The position numbers and the translations under genes were made by a program. Positions 1 through 10,478 of a stretch of 64,000 bases of DNA are shown in pieces. The notes under the pieces were generated by a model. That model did no database searches. It saw only the letters and a list, made by a program, of their open reading frames with translations, and was not told where the DNA came from. The stretch comes from Chelydra serpentina (lineage: Eukaryota; Chordata; Testudines; Chelydridae), in assembly GCA_037349315.1 (NCBI GenBank), contig JBAIAC010000033.1:10000001-10064000 (forward strand), in the 5' to 3' direction. Numbering within the stretch: the stretch's first letter is position 1; every line of letters begins with the position of its first letter.

Positions 1-470
1 ATGCTTAATACAATTAACATTAACAATAAGTGGGAAGGAACACAAGCCAGAATAGGGAAAGAACAGTTTAAACAATATTTAGGTAAATTAAATATATTCA
101 ACTCAGCAGGGCTTGATTAAATTAAACATAGTGTATTTAAGTAACTAGCTGAAGCCATCTTGGAAACATTAGCAATTATCTTAGAAAAGTCATAGAAGAT
201 GATGAGGTCCCAGACAAACAGAAAAGGGCAAACGTAGTACACCTATCTTTAAAAGAAGGAACAAAAAAGGACCTGGGAAATTATAGACCAGTTAACCTAA
301 CTTGGATCCTGGAAACATATTGAGCAGATTATTAAACAATTAATTTGTAAACACCCAGAGCATAACAGGGTGACAAGTAATAGCCAACATGGATTTGTCA
401 TGAACAAATAATGCCAAACCAGCCTACTTGCCTTCTTTGACAGGGTTACTGGCCTAGTGGAATAGGGGGG
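1..470 (+). mobile_element. CR1 LINE, N-terminal reverse transcriptase part, decayed
   Basis: In shifting + frames the translation shows CR1 reverse transcriptase relics: NYRPVNL near 279-299 and SNSQHGFV near 376-400. Both blocks are also present in the better CR1 copy at 59066-60568. Stops and frameshifts are frequent, so this is an old dead copy. It runs off the left edge of the window. The same element continues at 1395 after a solo LTR. The run GGGGGG at 465-470 is the left target-site copy of that LTR. Confidence 0.8.
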
Positions 471-1388
471 TGTCAAGGCTGAATCCCCACTCTGTCACTT
501 TGAGTGCAGAATGGGGGCCCGCAAGGATTCTAAAAATTAATACTTGCCACTCCAGGCTTGTATTAAACTCCCAAGGTTACAGTTTTTCTCTGACGTGGGC
601 TTGGTAAACGCTGCCACTACCCAAATGCAAAAAACCCTCTTGGACCCAGGAAGGAGCACGTGGTACCCTCAAGCCCTTTCACGCCCCCTTCCGGGGAAAG
701 AGCTGAGAAAGAAAACAAAGGAAATTAGCTGTTGCCACCAGCTAATCAAACAGCATATGCACAAACCTCTTAGGACACCAGAAATCCAATCCTGTTCTTA
801 AAAAGAGTAAATTTTATTAAAACAAGAAGGAAGAAAATACATCTGGAATTTAGGCTTTTGCTAGATTTTAAAATAGCAATTCCAAAAAATTAAGCACCCA
901 AAATAGCTTTCTTGGGGGTTCAGCTCAAACATTACAAGCAAACAAAAATGTGGTGTTAGCACAGAGGAGTCCACAAGTGTTAAAAAATAAACAGAAATAA
1001 ACCCAATCGCATTTTCTAAACGTTCCTAATTTACCTACATATTTGGGTTGTTAAAAGTAGTTCTAGATATGATCTGATGATTTTCATATCCGGTTCAAAC
1101 TTTACACAGGATTTCTGCTTAAAACATTACTGCTCTGTGTCCCTGAAGCCCAGCGAGAACAACCACAGACAAAGGGAAAGTTTCTTTCCCAATTCTAAAA
1201 GTTCCAGCCTTCCTATTGGATCTTTTGGTCAGGTGCCCACTTTTTTTTCTTTACCTGGGGGACTTTTTAACCCTTTACAGGTAAAGCAAGTAGAGAACAG
1301 CTACCGAGAGGGATTTTACAGCTAACTGGCTGGGTGTACATCAAAGGGAGCTTACTTCCTCCCCCCCCCCCCGTCTTCATTTATCACA
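471..1388 (-). mobile_element. Solo LTR of an endogenous retrovirus or LTR retrotransposon
   Basis: The 918-bp segment begins TGTCAAGG and ends TTATCACA and is bracketed by GGGGGG at 465-470 and 1389-1394, a target-site duplication of up to 6 bp. Removing it rejoins the CR1 reading on either side. Minus orientation is inferred because AATAAA (823-828) and CCAAT (1215-1219) both lie on the minus strand in LTR-like order. There is no internal gag or pol, so this is a solo LTR left by LTR-LTR recombination. The small open frames inside (544-801, 1077-1325) resemble no protein I know. Confidence 0.82.
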
Positions 1389-1394
1389 GGGGGG

Positions 1395-2387
1395 AAGCAG
1401 TAGAGGTGATACATCTTGATTTTAGTTAGGCTTTTGACGCAGTCCCACGTGACATTCCCATAAGCAAACTAGGAAAATGTGGTCTAGATGAAATTACTAT
1501 AAGGTGGATGAATAACTTGTTGAAAGACCACATTCAAGGAGTAATTATCAATGATTTGCTGTCAAAGTAGGATATATCTAGTGTGGTCCTGCAGGGGTCA
1601 GTCCTGGGTCCAGTACTATTCAACATTTTCATTAATGAATTAGATAATGGAGTGGAGAATATACTTATAAAATTTGAAGATGACACCAAGCTGGGAGGGG
1701 TTGCAAGCACTCTAGAGGACAGGATTAGAATTTAGTGCAACCTTAAACTGGAAAATTGGTCTAAAATCAACATGATGAAATTCAATAAAGATAAGTGCAA
1801 AGTACTACACTTAGGTAAAAAAACCAAATGCATAATACAAAATGGGGAATAAGTGGGTAGGCGCAGGAGTGTCATATGTAAGACAAAAGAGGCAATTGTC
1901 TTGCTCTACTTGGCACTGATGAGGAATCAGTTGGAGTCCTGTGTCCAGTTTTGCACACCACACTTTAGGAAAGACATGGACAAATTGGAGTGAAGAGAAG
2001 AGCAACAACAATGATAAAAGGTTCAGAAAATCTATGAGGAAAAGTTAAAAAAGCTGGGCATGTTTAGTCTTGAGAAAAGAAGACTGAGGGTGGGACCAGA
2101 TTTCAGTCTTCAAATATGTTACGGCATGTTATAAAGTTACCGGTCATCAACTGTTCTCCATATCCACTGAAGGCAGGACAAGAAGTAATGGGCCTAGTCT
2201 TTAGCTAGAGAGATTTAGGTTAGATATTAGGAAAATCTTTTAACTACAAGAAATAGATTTCCCAAGGACTTTGTGGAATCCTCATCATTGAAGATTTTAA
2301 AGAACAAGTTAGACAAACACCTGTCAGGGATGGTCTGTCTCAGTGCAGAGTGGTGGACTAGATGACCTACATTACCCATATAGCCCC
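1395..2387 (+). mobile_element. CR1 LINE, catalytic reverse transcriptase to 3' end, decayed
   Basis: This continues the CR1 interrupted at 470. Motif A of the polymerase reads HLDFS then a stop then AFDAVP (about 1408-1445). [16 protein letters not shown] follows at about 1590-1640. The FADD box is changed to FEDD near 1675. Later blocks such as KDKCKVLHLG and LESCVQF are visible. The 3' end has the CR1-like stretch GTGGACTAGATGACC near 2353. Several stops and frameshifts show it cannot encode an enzyme. Confidence 0.82.
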
Positions 2388-2449
2388 AAAATAATTACTG
2401 GTATTTAAGAACAGTCAAATGTAATCTTACAAAATGGCCTAGATTCTCT

Positions 2450-2530
2450 CCTGGGCTTTAGTCAACTCCCAATAAAGTCAACAAAAGGGCTATTGACTTC
2501 AGTGGGGGTTGGATCATCGTTTATATGTCT
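2450..2530. repeat. Short foldback-type repeat fragment
   Basis: The sequence ending TTGACTTCAGTGGGGGTTGG resembles a short, roughly 90-bp palindromic family that I also see at 5203-5290, 22365-22455 and 50178-50280. The palindrome is imperfect here and I see no target duplication. Confidence 0.35.
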
Positions 2531-5202
2531 TTCTGAATTTTCTTATGATTTCATAGTGTGTGATTTTCATGTTTCAAAATGTAATTTTAAAAATCATTTT
2601 ACTGTAATTTTATGACATTATAAAAATTTCCACTATTGGGCAAAAAAAGCAGCTGAAATTTGAGCATTATATGCACTCTGCAGCCATTTAATCTTCTTTT
2701 AGTAAATTAAAAGAATTTCTGATTTTTAAAGAAAATATTGAATTAGGACAAAAAATTGAGGAAATATCATATGAAACCTTTGTTGATTAATTGTTTCCCA
2801 GGCACATATTAAATGATATACTTCTCAAACTTTAGTGGACAGCTCAATTTAATTATGTACAAAAACTCAAGCTGCTTTACAGCTTGTCTTCAACTTTCTC
2901 TTTCCAGTTTAAATTTGCCAGCAAGCAAATTACCTAATTCAATTACATAATTCATCTTGAAATCATAAATGTGTAGGAAATACAATTTTTTTTCTTTTAT
3001 GCAGTTGCAACTTTACAGATGGACTCTAGCTTTCATATATACATGAAATTATACTGAGAGAGAGAGTGTTTGCATTTCTGCTACTAGCATTTCTTTTGAG
3101 TTTGAAATGACATAAGGCAGGATATAGAGAATATTCTTCATTTTCACCAGTCATCTTCTTCAGGAGTGGATACTACTTATACTGGGAACCAGAAGAGAGT
3201 TTTATTCTATCTATACTAACTGGAAATTTAGTTGCATGTAGTTCTTCAAAGACATTGTAGAAATATCAGTCATATAATATGAAAAATGGTCTGCCTAAAT
3301 AGACAATTAGATGCAAAAATTAAAAAAAAAGAACTTTTATAGAAGGATTGCAGATCTGGTAAAAGTTACACAGGATTTTAAAGTCATCAGAATTTTTGGA
3401 TACACATTTGGATAGATACCTATCTGCATTCCTGTTGAAACACAGCATGTTACTTGCCAAAGACATTGCTTATGTTCTTTGTCCACAGTAATAACCTCAA
3501 CAGGAAATATAGTGTAAATCTAAATTCTTACAGATAGGTGTTCCAGAATCAAAAAAGATAAAAAGGCATGACACAAATGGTGTCCTTGTACATACTGACA
3601 CACACACAGTGTATATGCATGTATGATAAAAACGAGCTAATGCTTTAGAGACATTTGAAAGTATTTAATGAGCCAATGACTCAGTTTGAACTTGCACCTC
3701 TTACACACATATTCGTTTTAGAGGATTATACTTTTCAGTGGAGGCGTCTTCAAAAACCCTCTAATGATTTAACCCTGTTCTTGTGCTTAATTTTTTTTTT
3801 AGCTTTTGGAAGCTTTTTCTAGAAAATCTATGCTGAATAAATCCCATTTGGTTTTACTTAATTGGGATAAAAATTTCTAATCTGTTAGCCAACCATAATC
3901 ATATAATTTATACGTCTATGGTTAAACAAATACATTTTTTGTCGGGGAAGATGAGATCTTGTTTTGAAAATTCTTTTGGTGTTCCAGAAGGAGATAGATG
4001 CGATATATTTTAGAAGAGGTTTTTGGACAGCTATACATGTCCAGTTTCTCCTATGCTGCTGTTTTACGTGACCCAGTGAGTATGTATGCTCCAAGACACA
4101 GAGATGTTTGAGCAAAGGAAAACTGAAGTATATATGTGGCAAGAATTTCTAAATGCATGTACATACTAGGAATTTCAAATATGGACATTCAGAGTTCTTA
4201 TTTCATGACCATATAAAGAATAGAAATTTGAACTTCTAGAGGTGATGTTTACATGATTCTTTGTATAATGTGTAAAATTAAAGAAAACATAGACCGTAAT
4301 CTCTCTTTAGTTGCCTAAATTGGTAAATTAAACTTTTATTTATTTAGATTTAAAACTACAAAAGATGCCTAGTGAAGCTTCCAGGCAGCATAACACCTTC
4401 CATAATTATACACCATTGAAATAATAATTCCTTCAGGAACTCAGACAGTCAGATCTACATAAACGTATTTCAATCCCTTTATCATTTTAGGATGCATACC
4501 ATTTAGTCCTCTACAACAATCCTCTCAAAAGAGATGGTTTTTTTCAGTATGCCCAAAAGGATATCAAATTCCAGAAGGACATCAGGCTATTTTTGACCAT
4601 GGCGGGAGCAAGTTCCAGGATGTTTGCACTCACAGAGAGAATTTCCCACCAGAGGCCCCTGCCCCATTTCTAGCGAGGGAGTTCCAGGTTGGTTACCTTG
4701 CTGACTACAGCTGTGGCAGTATGACATGGGGGGAGAGGCAGATCCTCAGGTAAGCTGATTCCAGGTCATGTGGGGCTTTATAGGTCATAACCTACACCTT
4801 GAACTCAACCCAGAGACAAATAGGTAGTGAATGAAGATCCCAGATCACTGGTATCATATGCTTCCAGTAAGATGCCCTCCCTGCTCAGTAAGTGTTATAA
4901 TCGCTAGCCATTCAAAAGTAAACTAGTGGTAAATCCTATATTTATTCTGTTTTCAGACGTGAGCTTTTTGACCTTTGTATGGTTTGGATTCACTAAATAA
5001 ATGTAACACAACTGAGGAACTTGAAAACCGGAAAGCTGAAAAGTAGATCAGACAAACTGATTTACCTTTGACATTTTTATATTTATTCTTCTTTCCATTA
5101 TTTTGTTTTAAAATGTAATTATTGATATTTATTTAATTTTTATGTTTGCAAGACATATCACATTTTCCCCTCTACTTAGAAAAGGATCTACATCTATACA
5201 GG
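2531..5202. other. AT-rich unique-looking DNA with no gene recognised
   Basis: No exon, transposon end or RNA gene is recognisable. The more GC-rich part at about 4590-4900 may be an old dispersed repeat of unknown family. Small open frames, such as the minus frame at 3885-4142, look like chance. Confidence 0.5.
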
Positions 5203-5290
5203 GACTAATCCTGAAATCCTTAATCAGAAAGATCTCCCATGAACTTCCACAGGAGTTTTGCCTAAATAAGGGTTTCTGAATTTGGCTTAT
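5203..5290. repeat. Short foldback MITE
   Basis: The left half, with AATCCTGAAATCC, and the right half, with GGTTTCTGAATTTGG, are imperfect inverted copies around the centre CCACAGGAGT. This matches a common sauropsid palindromic repeat I know from memory. No autonomous partner is visible. Confidence 0.5.
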
Positions 5291-6004
5291 ATATATTATT
5301 ACAACTATGCAGATCTGTTTGGAAAGTTAAGAGTATTTATGCATTCCACATATACTCTACTTAAAATGTAATTTGTTTTGTTTTTAAACAGGATGAAGTT
5401 TAGACTATTGGGCATATAACCAGACTAGGTTATATAGTAAAAAGGTGCAATTCCCATGTCTGTATAGATTTTGAAAATGTCTCTTTTTATATGTTTTTTT
5501 AAATGAATAAATTTTTCCATGGCTAAGGCTTTCCAAACGTAATTGAATGCTTATTGGTGGTGGAGACTGTAGAAGTAAGAAAGCCAAAGACTTATCTGGA
5601 CCTGGTAAGTCTACATATATATTTTGTTCCAGGTTTGGGCTCGTGAATTTTCACTAAAAGTTTTGCAGTTCACCCTTAAAACATGTGTTTTTATTGTAGA
5701 CTTTAAATCTTCTAATTCCATTAATGTGTTTTTTTTCTGAAATCCATTATTGTATTAGTCGATAATTACTGTAAGGTTCTCCCCTTTCTTCTTAATCTTT
5801 TGTTTTGCTCAGTACCTCTCTTTTCTCTCCCCCTATAACTAGGGATCTTTTAAGCATCTCTATTACATATATCCATCTTTTCCTTTTTTATGCAGTTTTC
5901 TTTCTGCGATGGAACTTTCTTCTTGTAACACTATTTTTATTAGAGACTGGCCTCAATCAATGCTCCAGGACTGGATCCATAGTTGTGGCGTGTATCTGAA
6001 TATT
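5291..6004. other. AT-rich DNA with no gene recognised
   Basis: I see no transposon termini, exon or RNA gene here. The short frames at 5405-5587 and 5805-5999 are low-complexity translations and are not supported as genes. Confidence 0.5.
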
Positions 6005-6184
6005 CACAAAACTGGGGACGTATCAGTTGGAAGTGACAGAGGAGAAAGACGATGGTGTGTTGGCTGATCACAGGAGGACTATGAGCCGCCAATGTGATGC
6101 GGTCATGAAAAAAAGTTATTGTAGTCCTAGGATGCATCAGGCGAGGTATTTCCAGTAGAGACAGGGAAATGTGAGTACCATTAC
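6005..6184 (+). mobile_element. L3-like CR1-clade LINE, segment 1 of 3
   Basis: From about 6010 the + strand reads QLEVTEEKDDGVLADH and SRQCDAVMKK. This is the block upstream of the [11 protein letters not shown] box in CR1-clade LINEs. The reading ends in VPLH at the point where a hAT MITE is inserted and resumes at 6309. Stops show decay. ACCATTAC at 6177-6184 is the left target copy. Confidence 0.72.
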
Positions 6185-6308
6185 TAGGGTGACCAGATGT
6201 CCCAATTTTATAGGGACAGTCCCGATTTTTGGGTCTTTTTCTTATATAGGCTCCTATTACCCCCCACGCTCTGTCCCGATTTTTCACATTTGCTGTCTGG
6301 TCACCCTA
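6185..6308. mobile_element. hAT-type MITE, TAGGGTGACC family, copy 1
   Basis: This 124-bp element starts TAGGGTGACCAGATGTCC and ends GTCTGGTCACCCTA, an inverted repeat. The flanks ACCATTAC (6177-6184) and CCCATTAC (6309-6316) are an 8-bp duplication with one mismatch, which indicates a hAT transposase. It is non-coding, and its transposase must have come from elsewhere. Other copies are at 26720-26843, 58188-58310 and, deleted, at 44579-44620. Confidence 0.88.
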
Positions 6309-6484
6309 CCCATTACACAAGGCACTGGTGAGACCTCATTTGGAATACTGTGTCCAATTCTGGTCTCCCATGTTTAAAAAAGATTAATGCAAACTGGAAT
6401 AGGTCTAGCGAAGCGCTACTAGGATGATCTGAGGAATGGAAAACCTACCTTATGAGAGGAGATTCAAAGACATTGGCTTGTTTA
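6309..6484 (+). mobile_element. L3-like CR1-clade LINE, segment 2 of 3
   Basis: The reading resumes with [22 protein letters not shown] codons (about 6316-6370) and continues to the block before KRRLRGDM near 6480. It stops at a TTA (6482-6484) where the 820-bp Harbinger MITE enters. Confidence 0.72.
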
Positions 6485-7304
6485 GGCCTTGGCTACACTT
6501 ACGAGTTACAGCGCAATAAAACTGCCTGCAGCGCTGTAACTCACTAACTGGCTACACTTGCAAGGCACGTGCAACGGTGTATCTCCTCAGATACAGCGCT
6601 GCATGTATTCCACCTCCCCGAGAGGAATAGCTACTGTTGCGAAGTGGGTGGAACGCTGGTCTTTCAATGTAGCCGAGGAATTCCGCAGTTACTGACCTCC
6701 GGAAGCTCCCTTTGTTTTGAAACGGCACTTCCAGGTTGGAGTTCAGAGCTCCCTTCTTGAGCTGCTTTACAAAAAACCAAACACAGCTACTGTTTGCAGG
6801 CGGGGGGGAAGGGGAGGGGGGCTCCGTTAGGAATGCCGGCAGCAAAGTTGCCTTGGACAGAGACGGCGGGGGTGGGGGGGGAGAAGAACGGCGGGGGGGA
6901 GGGGGAGGGCTCCGTTTCCCCAAGTTCTCTTTTATCTGCTCTTTAAAAACAAACAAAACCCCTGCTGTTTGCTTTCAGTGATTGAGAGAGAGGCAGGGGA
7001 TGTCAAGGTGTGTAAACTTAGGAGATAATTAGCTGACACTCTGTGGAGATTCCAAAAACCCACTCTCTCTCCCAACACACTCCCTGTCAAAGTCCCCCTC
7101 ACCCCCCCCCATTTGAAAAGCACATTGCAGCCACTTGAATGCCCATAATGCACCGCTCCCAATACAGCTGCAAATGCCTCAAATGTAGCCACCTTACTGC
7201 GCTGGCAGCTGCCAGTGTGGACAGGCTGCAGCGCTTTCCCTACTCAGCTGTACGAAGACGGGTTTAACTCACAGTGCTGTACAGCTGCAAGTGTAGCCAA
7301 GGCC
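6485..7304. mobile_element. Harbinger-type non-autonomous element, 820 bp, copy 1
   Basis: The perfect 16-bp terminal inverted repeat GGCCTTGGCTACACTT lies at 6485-6500 and 7289-7304. TTA flanks both sides (6482-6484 and 7305-7307), which is the TWA target preference of PIF/Harbinger transposases. No transposase motif is visible in any frame; the frames at 6552-6956 and 6736-6981 are translations of G-rich tracts. A sister copy is at 53434-54259. The insertion splits an L3-like LINE. Confidence 0.87.
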
Positions 7305-7307
7305 TTA

Positions 7308-8060
7308 GCCTAACCAAAAGAAGGCTGAGGGGAGATATGATTGTTCTCTTTAAATACTGTATATCAGAGGGATAAATATCAGGGAGGGAGAAGAGTTATT
7401 TAAGTTAAGCACCAATGTGGACACAAGCACAAATGGATGTAAAATGGCCATCAACAAGTTTCGGCCCTGAAATTAGACGACGGTTTCTAACCATCAGAGA
7501 AGTGAAGTTCTGGAACAGCCTTCCAAGAGGAACAGTGGAAGCAAAAAACTTAGCTGGGTTCAAGACAAAGCTTGAGAAATTTATGAAGATGGTATGATGA
7601 GAGTGCCTACAATGGCATGTAATTGATCTGTGAGGGCTAGCAGCAAATATCTCCAACAGCCAGTAATGGGACACTAGATGGAGAGGGCTCTGAGTTACTA
7701 CGGATAATTCTTTCCTAGGTGTCTGGCCAGTGGATCTTGCGCACATGCTCAGGGTCTAACTGATCACCATTTTAGGGGTTGGAGAGGAATTATTCCCTCG
7801 GTCACATTAGCAGAGACCTGGAGGTTTTTTGCCTTCCTCTGCAACATGGGGCACAGGTCACTTGCAGGATTAAAGTAGTGTAAATGGGGAATTCTCTATA
7901 ACTTTAAATCTATAAACCATGATTTGAGGACTTTAGTAACTCAGCCAGAGGTTAGGAGTCTTATTACAGGAGTGGGTGGGTGAGGTTCTCTGGCCTGTGG
8001 ATGTCAGACTAGATGATCATGATGGTTCCTTCTGATCTTAAAGTCTATATATCTATGAGA
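7308..8060 (+). mobile_element. L3-like CR1-clade LINE, segment 3 of 3 with 3' end
   Basis: The reading resumes with KRRLRGDMIVLFKY (about 7318-7360). It continues with RRRFLTIREVKFWNSLPRG (about 7479-7535) and an AGFKTKLEKF block. The 3' end, GATGATCATGATGGTTCC to AAAGTCTAT, is the L3-type tail rather than the ATTCTATG tail of young CR1. The frame at 7415-7597 is this relic, not a host gene. Confidence 0.72.
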
Positions 8061-9287
8061 TTTCAATCTGGATTTTGAATTTATAAATGTGGGATTGTGT
8101 GTATCCAGGATTTTGTTACAGATCCAGCTCTATCATTTATTTTAGTTTTTATACTGATAAATCTAAAATCTTCCTACTTTTATTTGTTCCCTCTTATGGA
8201 TTCTTTCAGGCTTCTCCAAAATAATAATTCCCCTACACATTTTTTTAAATACAGAATTTAATATTTAATTGTTCCTAAAAAAACTTCTGAACTATAACCA
8301 CAGGAAATTAAAGTCCATTAATCTACTTAATTGGTACAATAAGGATAGGGGGAATTAGAGCTTCACAGCTAATGTTCCCGTAAAGATTATCAGATTTAAT
8401 AAAAGCCTGTATTTTCACCTCAAGAATTAGATTAATCTCAGTACTCATCCAAGGTGAATTTCACCCCAGTGCAGAGGGCCTGCTTGGGGTCCTTTCCACT
8501 ACTTAAAGCTCTATGCCAAGTGTGTGACCTGAATACTAACTATAAGATCATGAAACCTCACCTGGCCTTTCATAAGGACTCAATATGGCATGCAAAATTT
8601 GCTGCACCAGTAAAATTTTCTCTTCATGCACACTCTATTTCTTCTTTCAGCCATTTAAATTGACCTCTATTATTCTATTCTTGATCGCTATATATGAGAT
8701 GAATTTGCAATTTTCTTTGATAAGAAAATTGTTTAAAACGTGCAATAGTACAACCACTACAAATTCAGCTCACATCTCTCCTCTCCTTTCACTTTCCCCC
8801 TGCTACTTTGTTTCATTCCTATTCACAATCTGCTAACATTGTTCTGCCTGTGAATAAATCGTCCTTCCCTTGAGCCACTTCCAGCTCAGATTATATTGCC
8901 CTATCTTTGTCTAGTGCTCATTATATTACAGCCATTATTAATAACTCTCTCTGAAGTAGTATTTATCCTAGATCATTTTAAATAGCGAACTTTTTCCAGA
9001 AATGCATCCCCTCCCCTCAGATCTTAATTTTCTTTCCAGTCTCTGTTGCCTCTATAAAGTTCTTAAATAATGTTTCTTTCTTCAAAATTCTCTGTATCAC
9101 TCTGGTTTCTGATTTGGTCAAAGTACATTAAACGCGAGCTCAAATGCATGTTACAGATCCCTGAGAAGGGGCAGCATCAGCCTGATTAAGAGGCCAACTC
9201 AAGAATGCTACAACTGGAAAGAAGTGATAGGATACACCTTAACTACTTGCTTGCCTGTAACATTCGGCGCCTAAGAGTAATGAACCT
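8061..9287. other. AT-rich DNA with no gene recognised
   Basis: I recognise no exon or transposon end. The overlapping small frames at 8454-8836 have no known motif. Confidence 0.5.
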
Positions 9288-10478
9288 GCAACTGGCTCTG
9301 TGGATGAGGGAAAAGCAGTGGACGTGTTATTCCTTGACTTAGGCGAGCCTTTTGATACGGTCTCCCTCAGTATTCTTGCCAGCAAGTTAAAGTATGGGCT
9401 GGATGAATGGACTATAAGATGGATAGAAAGCTGGCTAGATCATTGGGCTCAACTGGTAGTGATCATCATTGGGCTCAACTGGTAGTGATCAATGGCTCCA
9501 TGTCTAGTTGGCAGCAGGTATCAAGCGGAGTGCCCCAAGGGTCGGTCCTGGGGCTGGTTTTGTTCAATATCTTCATTAATGATCTGGAGGATGGCATTGA
9601 TTGCACCCTCAGCAAGTTTACAGATGACACTAAACTGGGAGAAGTGGTAGATACGCTGGAGGGTAGGGATAGGATACAGAGGGACCTAGACAAATTAGAG
9701 AATTGGGCCAAAAGAAATCTGATGAGGTTCAACAAGGACAAGTGCAGAGTCCTGCACTTAGGACGGAAGAATCCCATGCACTGCTACAGACTAGGGACCA
9801 AGCGGCTAGGCAGCAGTTCTGCAGAAAAGGACCTAGGGGTTACAGTGGATAAGAAGCTGGATATGAGTCAACAGTGTGCCCTTGTTGCTAAGGCTAACGG
9901 CATTTTGGGTTGTATAAGTAGGAGCATTGCCATCAGATCAAGGGACGTGATCATTCCCCTCTATTCGGCATTGGTGAGGCCTCATCTGGAGTACTGTGTC
10001 CAGGATGTGGAAAAATTGGAAAGAGTCCAGCAGAGGGGAACAAAAATGATTAGGGGGCTGGAGCACATGACTTATAAGGAGAGGCTGAGGGAACTGGGGT
10101 TATTTAGTCTGCAGAAGAGAAGAACGAGGGGGGATTTGATAGCTGCTTTCAACTACCTAAAAGGGGGTTCCAAAGAGGATGGATCTAGACTGTTCTCAGT
10201 GGTAGCAGATGACAGAACAAGGAGCAATGGTCTCAAGTTGCAGTGGGGGAGGCTTAGGTTGGATATTAGGAAAAACGTTTTCACTAGGATGGTGGTGAAG
10301 CACTGGAATGGGTTACCTGGGGGGGGGGGGGGGAATCTCCTTCCTTAGAGGTTTTTAAGGTCAGGCTTGACAAAGCCCTGGCTGGGATGATTTAGTTGGG
10401 GATTGGTCCTGCTTTGAGCAGGGGGTTGGACTAGATAACCTCCTGAGGTCCCTTCCAACCTGATATTCTATGATTCTG
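9288..10478 (+). pseudogene. CR1 LINE reverse transcriptase, 5'-truncated young copy
   Basis: This is the C-terminal two thirds of a CR1 ORF2 plus the 3' UTR, ending near ATTCTATGATTCTG. It aligns by eye throughout with the copy at 59390-60568. The longest frame is 313 codons (9407-10348). Visible blocks are FLDLGEPFD (decayed motif A), [20 protein letters not shown] in place of the catalytic [18 protein letters not shown] and RPHLEYCVQ. Damage includes a 26-bp tandem duplication that shifts the frame, loss of 8 codons (FWAPHYKK in the sister copy) after LEYCVQ, and a G14 run at 10318-10333. The start is a 5' truncation typical of LINE insertion, not a promoter. Confidence 0.88.
9440..9491 (+). 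repeat. Tandem 26-bp duplication inside the CR1
   Basis: Two perfect 26-bp copies, at 9440-9465 and 9466-9491, begin TCATTGGGCTCAACTGG. The sister CR1 at 59 kb has one copy. Because 26 is not a multiple of 3, the duplication splits the reverse transcriptase frame between 9300-9485 and 9407 onward. Confidence 0.93.

Noticed and set aside
6552..6981. Conserved frames shared with 53501-53984
   Set aside because: Similarity is explained by both being copies of the same non-coding Harbinger element; the frames end differently because of G-run length changes.
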